From Apostichopus parvimensis (taxonomy: Eukaryota; Echinodermata; Holothuroidea; Aspidochirotida; Stichopodidae), in assembly GCA_000934455.1 (NCBI GenBank), contig KN886501.1, positions 29,045 through 50,270 of the forward strand: a DNA stretch of 21,226 nucleotides, written 5' to 3'. Of the stretch, positions 11,101 to 20,100 are shown one piece after another. Within the stretch, counting starts at the first letter, position 1; every line of letters starts with the position of its first letter. Under the pieces are notes generated by a model. It was not told where the DNA came from. It saw only the letters and a list, made by a program, of their open reading frames with translations, and searched no databases. A program made the position numbers and the translations under genes.

Positions 11101-14100
11101 TAAGGAGTGAACAATTGACTGGGCCGCACCTAACCAACGACCTGCTGTTGATTTCAAACCTTTGATTCCGAGGACTTTCAAGAAATAGGTGTGTGTACTT
11201 AATCGGTATTCACAAAAACATAATGTCAATACAGTACAGTTGATAATTAATGGGGATAATAGGCCTACCTGACAGCCTCATTAGTTCCCATAAATTCTAA
11301 GCCGCTAGCTCGTTTTTTGTGATGATGTAAAATATATTGATTTTTTTTCTTTTTCTTGAGACATCTCATGGGCCGCCAAAAATTCACTGGCGGGCCGCAT
11401 GTGACCCGCGGGCCGTAGCTTGCCCACCCCAGTTCTAAACTCTCTCCACTCAAAACATGTACAGTAAAACTATATGATTATTCTGTCAGCAATGTGTTGT
11501 GTTGTAATGTATGTACATTAATCAGCTCTGCCCAATTTGCTAAATTTGGTCACATTTATTGTTGCACGGCTTCTTAGTCACATTCCACTTGTTCTTCCTC
11601 TCAAAGCCCACCATTCTCCAAAAAATACACCCCGAGTTTGATGATCAAATTTTCATCATGACAGGTTGACTAAGTTTCAAGCATTTTTTAGAATCAGTCT
11701 GGTTTTACTTCGCTCCTCTCTTACCTCCCACTCCACAATTGCATTTTCCTATCTACCTAACTACACATTTGGAAACGTTTTAGCACTGTGCCCTCGCTCC
11801 CTGGGCAACGCCCACTAATTCCTCCTTCCGAATCTACAACCCTGAAGTTACTACACATGTTTTTCAGCAAAATTATCGCTTGTGATTCATACAACTATTT
11901 TTGCGTTTTGGAATTCATCTTTGCTATGTCCTAAAGCATGTTTTTCTTCACTACCGACTGATTCAGATTTGATATCCGTTGATTTTATCGATGGCTTTTC
12001 ATGTCTGTACAGTTTCTTTAGTTTGTACCCCCATTTCTGGTATGACCCCTGTCTCTGGTTCGGAAAACCATTGTTACGGCTGATTTTTTTTAAATTTTGC
12101 TTAATTTCGATATTGAAAATTCCATAAAATTGCAGTTTGTTAACCTTACTTTTCAAGATTGGACTGCAATTAAATGAAGAAATAAACCAAATTTTAAAGG
12201 AAAACAAAAATTATTGCTTCATTTTTATATTGAAAATTCCATAAAATTGCAGTTTGTTAACCTCACTTTTCAAGATTGGACTGCAATTAAATGAAGAAAT
12301 AAACCAAGTTTTAAAGGAAAACAAAAATTATTGCTTCATTTTGTGTATGAGACTAGTAGTACTCTAACATGATAAAATGTTGGTGTGAGAAGAAAACCCA
12401 GACATAAATATAATAATTATTTGTCCCATAATTTGAATACTTTGGGTATAAAATGTCAAGGAGGATTCTTATTGTTTGATTAATTACAATGTTATTAAAC
12501 TGAGTGATAGTAACAAAATGATGGTAAATTTGCCAGGAATTTGGTCAACATATGACTTCAGCATTACATATTTTTTTCATTCAATGTTGGTAACTTCAGT
12601 TTTCACTGATGGATAAATAATTTATGAATCCGAATGGGCGCCTTCAAGCAATATAGACAAAATATAGACATGTTTATGACACCTTGCTGCCGTTTAATGG
12701 CGGCAGGGAGGAAATAGCGCTCCCTCGGCTTGTCATTTTTTGTTCAAATACTCAATAAGAACTGTGCAACCTGAAAACGTGCCAAACTTCCTAATTGTGT
12801 ATTACAGCATGCAAACACATCTGACACAGTTCCATTTACTACCAGCAGAGTGTGTCAACAGATGTCTGTTGACATTTGTATTCATGAATATTCATGAATA
12901 TTCATGAATATGGTGTGTGCAAATAGAGCTGCATTGAATTCCATGCTAATTAAGTTTTACAGGTATAATTGAATTGTACATTTAGGCGTTGGCTGCTTAG
13001 TCATAAAGACAGCAGGGTACTGTTACACCTTTTATTATTCTGTTGCAATCTGTGAGGTCATCAAGTGTTCACACGTTTCTTGGTGATTCTAAATAATTCT
13101 ATAATAATTCTATAATTATTCTCAGACATGGAAAAGTTAAAGATGAAACAACTACATGACTCCTTGAGGAATGTATCCTTGTGTCTGGTAGCAAGTTTGA
13201 TTAACTTATAGTGACCATTATCTGATTTCTAGCATATTTGCAGGCAATACTGATCATTTTGATCTATTTGTTTGAAATAATAGTACTTTATGTAGGTAGC
13301 GGCAGGCCACAAGTAGGTCGAGGAAATGCCAGGAATCTGGAGTGTTTTATTTATAATTTTAATCATGTAATATAGGAAGGAGGAGAATTTGTTACATAAC
13401 ATATAGGTTGGAGGAGAAGTGGCCATGTAATATATTGAGAGGAGTAAGTAGGTAGGATGAGAAATGGTCATGTAATATATAATTAGGAGGAGAAGTGGTC
13501 AGGAGTATGTAGGTAGGAGGAGAAGTGGCCATGTAATATATAGGGAGGAGTAAGTAGGTAGGATGAGAAATGTTCATGTAATATGTAGGAAAGAGGAGAA
13601 TTGGTCATGTAATATACAGCTAGGAGGAGAGTTGGTCATGTAATATGTAGGTAGGAGGAGAAGTGGTCATGTAATATTAGAAGGAGGAGAGTTGGTCATG
13701 TAATATTAGGAGGAGAGTTGGTCATGTAATATTAGGAGGAGAACTGGTCATGTAATATGTAGGAAGGAGGAGAAGTGGTCATGTAATATTAGGAGGAGAG
13801 TTGGTCATGTCATATTAGTTGGTCATGTAATATTAGGAGGAGAACTGGTCATGTAATATGTAGGAAGGAGGAGAAGTGGTCATGTAATATTAGGAGGAGA
13901 GTTGGTCATGTCATATTAGGAGGAGAACTGGTCATGTAATATTAGGAGGAGAGCTGGCCATGTAATATATAAGTAGATGGAGAGTTGGTCATGTAATATG
14001 TAGGAAGGAGAAGAATTGGTCATGTAATATTAGGAGGAGAGTTGGTCATGTAATATTAGGAGGAGAGTTGGTCATGTAATATTAGGAGGAGAGTTGGCCA

Positions 14101-17100
14101 TGTAATATATAAGTAGATGGAGAGTTGGTCATGTAAGATAGAAGTAGGAGGAGAGTTGGTCTTGTAATATATAAGTAGATGAAGAGTTGGTCATGTAATA
14201 TGTAGGAAGGAGGAGAATTGGTCATGTAATATTTATTAGAAGGAGGAGAATTGGTCATGTAACCTTGGAAAGTTTTCCTTTTTGCCTTTGTTTAGTGTTT
14301 TCTCGTTTTCAATTGCTCTCTTGAACTGTCGTCAGCCAAACGTTTGTCAACCTGATATAGCATGACATTGGCTATTTCTAGCAAAGTGTTAATTCCATGT
14401 ATTCATAATCCATTGATAGCAAGACCTAGGCTATTTTTGCTACTGTAAGTGCAAATTCCATGTACTCATGTGGAAGTCACAAATATTCAAGAGGTTGACA
14501 TAGTTTTCTGCCTTTCCTCAGAACTTCTTCAGTTAAATTTAGATATATCTGGAGATGTCACTAAATATTTCATTACGTCCTATATGCTTGCAGGTTTACC
14601 AGTTATTTTGTGATTCACCTCTCCACGTCGAAGTCAAGGAGAAAAGCATAACTATTCTAGAAGGGAACATGGAAGGCATTTACATTTGGTTTACTCTGAA
14701 TTTTCTTTTGGGTAAGTATTGAATCATGTTGTAAAGTGATCCCTGTAGTTTTCAAATTGATCGAAACACCTTCAATATCCCATGCCTCCCTCCCCCTCCT
14801 CCAACATCCTCCCCTCCTCCTGCCTTCTCCCATGGACCCATCACCTCTCTCGCCTACCATCCCTTTTCCATTTTCTCACCCCCCCCCCCCCTGTAAAATT
14901 TGTCGTACAAATATCATGTACCTATTTCCATTCCTGTGTTATTTAGACCTGTGAACAAGCTCCTTGAATGTTTTTAAATCAAGTTGAAAGTTCAAGAGGA
15001 AAACTCAAATAGAAACAACATTGTTTAACTCAAGAAATGCTTCAAGAAGTTTGGAATGTTCAGTAGGTGTGTTTGATGTACAGCAGGTGTGTTTAACCCA
15101 ACTGAAGTATTTTGCCAAGCAAATTCAAGTCAAATATCAAGAGTCCACAACCACTTAAACCCATCAAATAAAATGAACATTGGTGTTATAAAGGTTAGAG
15201 TGATGGCTCTAAATGCAATTTGATTCATGATTTATTTTCATCACTCTATCTCTGGTTGTGATTATCATCGATTGCGTTTATATTTTGAAATGCAATGAAT
15301 TAACTCTAAAATGCAACTTGAGTGTATTTATGCAAAGTTTAAACCTACTGTAAGTGTGGTCACTGTAGAAGTCTCTGGGAACTCTACTTTGTATTTCAAA
15401 ATCGGGATGCAGTTAATCATACCGGTGCTGTGGCCGAGTGGATAAAGGCCGTGGAATTTGAAGCGATGAGGCTTAGCAATCGGGAGGTTCCGGGTTCCAA
15501 ATCCGGCCGAGTCATAGTACGGTGGGTTTTTCATCCAAGAGCAATCTACTTTTTTCCCAACTGAAATGACTTTCTAAGTTTGAGTTAAAAATGTTGAATT
15601 GGAAGCCACCCGACGTGTAAGTTGAAATCCATAAGCTCTGGCGGGTTTCTCCTACATTTGTGGTCGCTTAAGCATCGTAAAAATGAATACTGATTATTAT
15701 CATATTACCATATCATTATCAATTACAAACTGAGATATTTAAATTCAAATTTGGTCAAACTAAATACCAGCAAATAATATTTGCCAACTTATTAATTGCT
15801 GCCAGCAACATTCTGACAGGCCATAGGGCTAACACAGCTAAATCGCTGATAAATGCTGGAGTCTATATTTATCCACTGAAGTATGTGTAACTTTTTGCTT
15901 TCATTTTGAACACCAAAACCTATGGCTATCATGAACAGAGCATCCAAGTGATTTAAACTAGTTTTGCCAAAACATATTTTGAGAGACTAATGAAGATCAA
16001 TGGATACAACTAAATGTTAAGAGAGATATCTAGATAGACAGAAGTCCCTGGGTATTTGGAAATTTGTTTACTAGAAGAAAAAAAACAAGATATTCATGAA
16101 ATAATGAAATGTTGTATTTTTTGCATGATAAACAACAAGTACTATATTTGATCATAAGTTTCAAATAATAGTATTCTTGGGGGTTGGGGGGGGGTGGGGT
16201 CCACGGTTCCCTAATCTTCCTAAGTAGTGTATTGCCGTTTGGAGTGTGATGGATAAGGGGTAAAATGCAAGCTATTATATTTATCTTATATTTATCTATA
16301 TTTATACTTGTTTCCTCACTACATGGTATAAAAAATTGGGAAACAAGAAATCATTACAAAGATCCCTTTAGCTCCATCGTTAATGGATACAGTATTCCAG
16401 ACCAAAAGATACAATGTTCACTATACCAACGGGGTGGTCTCTTTGAAGTTACGCAGTTTCCCCTTCCGTGGATGATACCGCCACACCGCAAATCAGCTAT
16501 AATTATCAATGACATTTCCATTTCAGGTGTACTAGGATCTTCAGATAAATCAACAGTGGGGGCTTTGGACCTAGGCGGAGGATCAACACAGATCACCTTC
16601 GTTCCAAATTCTCCCGACACATTAAGGGAGGGGGAGAAACTGAACTACATTGACACGTTTCGATTCCTGCACAAAACATTTAAAGTTTATACCCATAGGT
16701 GAGTGCAGAATTTAATTATACCCCCCCCCACCCCCTCCTTTCTTTCGGCTTCCGAGCTTCACACTGTCTTTAGTTGCACCTTCACGTATAAAAATCATAT
16801 TAATACATCAGATATATGGGAACTTGATGCATTTATCTAGAGCTTTATTCTTTTTATTTTGGCTGGAACTGTTGTGACACTGTGAATCTCTGACTAAGCC
16901 TAGTGATAGCTACACATAATTGGATACCTTCAATTTGACACACAAAATGGAGAAGAACAAATATTCCACAACATTAGTTGAAAGTTTCATCTCAATTCCT
17001 TGGACCTCTAGCACTAGAGATGGGTTGTTTCATGGACACCTACTTTGGCTGGCTAAAACATTGATTCTATCCTGGAGTGGCCCATACATAGTTCATGTTC

Positions 17101-20100
17101 TGTGATGTCATAATGTCATATGTTCTTCAAAAGCTTTACTTTCTTATTCTAACCTTCCTGTTAATTTATCCTTGAGACCTGATACATTTCCAATGTTTGC
17201 ATAGCTGTGAAGGTTCTCTGTATTAAGAAATTTGATTAAAATATAATATTTTTGTTTGGCGTATAAAAACTGCTTTCCTATGTCAATAAGTGATCCAAAG
17301 ATTATAAAGGAAAACCCAAAAATATTTTCAGCTGAATTACCATGGTGACATCATTCACTCTGCTGCTGTTGCCAGGTGCATTCACATTGTACCACTAAAT
17401 TTAAAAGAAAACAATTCATGTCTCTGCCACACAAAATGGGACACGGATGTGATTTTCGACCTAAAGATGCAGACAGTTTTCAGTATGTCTCTTAAGCAGT
17501 CAACTTCACAGCCACCGGAGTATTCCTTAAAACATTTGTGTGGTTGCGATGGGTTGGATTTTAGTGAGTTTATAGACCATTTTCATCTTATACAGAAAAC
17601 TCTCTGTTCCACAAAGTTAGAGTATTAAATTGCTCGTTTCATTTGCAAATCATAGGACTAAATTTATCATTACTTGTGCAATTTTGGTGGACTAACGTAA
17701 TAAACATGTCATGTTTATTAGCGTGATATGATAGTATAAAAGAAAGAGTGGTACCAGCATTAGAAAATTATTAAGTAATTATCTCTTCAGCTATCTCGTT
17801 CAAAAGTCTGTTTTGTAGCTGACGATTTGTTATTTAATATCTTATCGGTCATCAGGGTCTAGAGTCTATTCGTTACTGATAAATATCCGTAGATTTGATT
17901 TTGATTCTATATTTGTTTCTTTTCAGTTATCTTGGTCTAGGATTAAAGGAGGCGAGGCTTCAGACTATGAAGCTGGATCATAATATCATATCAAAAAGAT
18001 TAAAACCAACTTCTTCAAAAGGTTAGTAAGGCAATCCCGAGATTATAAACAGGGATGCCAGAATTCCGGCAATAGCCGGAATTCGGGCTATTCTCCGATT
18101 TTGAAATTTGGTTCCGGCTCTACATGATCTTTCCGTTCCAGTTGAAACAGGCATGAGCTATTTTCGCGAATTTCTAACTATTATCCTAACACACTGTAGC
18201 ATACGCAAATTGGAGCCTATACCACAATTTTTTCTCTGGATTTTCATAAAGTTCCCATCATTAGCTAAGATAGTCTTTGGGACATCCAAGTCTCCACAAC
18301 TTTCAGGCCCTAGGGGCAAACCCTGCTGGCATCCCTGTTATATAGCTCCATGCCAAGGCAGTGCTAACTATTTCGATTATCGTCAAGCTTTGGAGTTCCA
18401 TATGATTATTCCTCACTTACCTGTGTCCTTACAACTAGTGCACCTTGCAGTAATGCTGCTGTTGTTAGCAGGGGCAGAAACCACTGTTATTTGTACTGGC
18501 TGGGCTTAAAAAGTTATGTCATCCATGTGTCTAAGAGAGATGGCTGGACCCTCCCCTGGTTCCTCCCCTTTGAAGAAAGTTTGGTAAAATGAAGGTGATT
18601 AGATGCAAAGAATGTTTGAAGAAATGTTTTGACTGTTTAAGTTGTACTGCAGATGTTTGTTATGTACATATGTTCTGTTCACTATGATGTCTTTTCTTAC
18701 TCTTCTTTCTGCCAAATGGAGAGGGGGACAATGACCCCTGACTTTATGTTGGGGAACTAAAGTCTCCCCACCCCAGAAATTATACCTGTTTGTTCCCCTG
18801 GGTTGTGAGGAGACAGATTAATTTGTGGCTCAAAAATATCCAAAGCAGGTTAGTTTCTCAAATGTTGGCAGTTTGAACAACATAAAAGATGGCTTCAGTC
18901 TGTTGAGTCTGTTAACTTTGCAATGTAAAGAACCGATGTTGCCATCTTTGAAAATTGTTTTGCTTTTTCTTCCGTGATTACAGGAAATGTATTTTACTCA
19001 TCATGTTTGCCACCAAATACAACTCACTCGTGGGAATTCAACGGATTAACATATACAGCGCTGTCGGTCAGCACCGATATAGGAACAGTCTACGACGAAT
19101 GTCGAAGCATCACCAAACGATTCATCAACGACATGAACGTTCATTCGCCACCAGAAGTCTACTCCATGAAGTTCTACGCCATGTCCTACTTTTGGACGAG
19201 AGGGTCAGAAGTTCATCTCATCGGTGAGAGATTGTTCGTTTCACTATCCGGTTAGGCTGTAGAACACTTGTGTTGTGTTGAGTTGTGTTGTGACAGTGTT
19301 ATGAATCAAGTCAATCAATTTCAAAAATGAAAAGACTCCAAATTTGAGTTAAAATGTTGAATTTGGAGCCACCAGACATGAAATTTGTAATCCCTAAACC
19401 CCTTGCAGGCTTCTCCCATAGGTGGTTGTTTAAGTGGTATAAAAGAACTGCCTGATATTACAACTCCCTATAATGGTATATTACAACTACCATAGTAATA
19501 CACACCAAATAAACTAACCACCTGACCACTTTTGTGTGATGTCCCTTTTCCAAATTATATGAATTATTTTCATTTTACAAGAAATCATAATTTAACCTCA
19601 TGGTAGCTAAGTCACTGTAGCGTAAATTAAAATATCTGTTTACGAAAATTACCTTTAACTAACTAATTTATAAAGTGAAAACGATGATGATTTAGTCTCC
19701 TAATGAGACTTTCAGTAAATTTCCTCCTAAGTCAGTGTTTGCATTCAGTATTTAACACTCTATGCTACTGTACGATCTTTTCCATCAAATTATTGTAAGC
19801 AACAGCAAAAAGGCAATTTTCAGGGACAATGACAGCTTCCAAAAGGTGGTTGAGGGTGGGGGGTAGGGCGGGAGGGGTATAAAACTTGTGGGGTCTGGCG
19901 GTCTGGTGTCTTCACCAGCAGAACTTTAAGTTTCTAGATGCTATAGTGGCCAGAATGGACATGAGTACAAGTTCCAGTCCAATTCCTCTTAGTGTGAGCA
20001 CCAGTACAGGGTACAATGCTATAATATGGGTACAGATACAGCCCCCTGCTTGCCCGAAGGCTTCCATGTTATTTCACGCATGTCGCTCACCATCCACATG

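Larger units (their letters stand above)
10946..14593 (+). other. Intron 3 (3.6 kb), no gene inside
   Basis: Phase-0 intron dominated by repeats: a hAT-like element, the second copy of a dispersed repeat, a 117-bp tandem duplication, short palindromes near 12853-12910 and a large minisatellite. Open frames on the minus strand at 13229-13577 are by-products of the minisatellite period. I see no exon in it. Confidence 0.8.
14712..16526 (+). other. Intron 4 (1.8 kb), no gene inside
   Basis: Phase-1 intron. It begins with a long pyrimidine-rich stretch (about 14786-14850) and a run of 13 Cs (14879-14891). It contains the best-preserved SINE copy (15424-15700) and a G-rich tract (16179-16199). 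The final 262 bases are open in the frame of exon 5 but show no family similarity. Confidence 0.8.

Noticed and set aside
11887..12207. 106-codon minus-strand open frame
   Set aside because: It overlaps the 117-bp tandem duplication, is Lys/Asn-rich as expected from AT-rich DNA, and shows no motif.
13229..13577. Minus-strand repeat protein with YYMATSPPTY-type units
   Set aside because: The open frames follow from the minisatellite unit and shift between frames as unit lengths vary; there is no start context or splice evidence.
13361..14262. CRISPR array
   Set aside because: The units are contiguous degenerate repeats without unique spacers, in a eukaryotic intron.
15424..15515. tRNA gene with Leu/Ser-like box A and box B
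   Set aside because: The acceptor arms do not pair, box B has an extra base, and the segment is followed by a body repeated elsewhere in the window, so it is a SINE head.
16354..16620. Minus-strand 88-codon open frame opposite exon 5
   Set aside because: It is the antisense shadow of the ACR4 exon.
18108..18509. 133-codon open frame after exon 6
   Set aside because: It begins inside an inverted-repeat element and crosses its right end into intron; no similarity recognised.
18955..19227. Alternative frame through exon 7
   Set aside because: The other frame of the same bases matches the ENTPD5/6 family and fits the splice phases.
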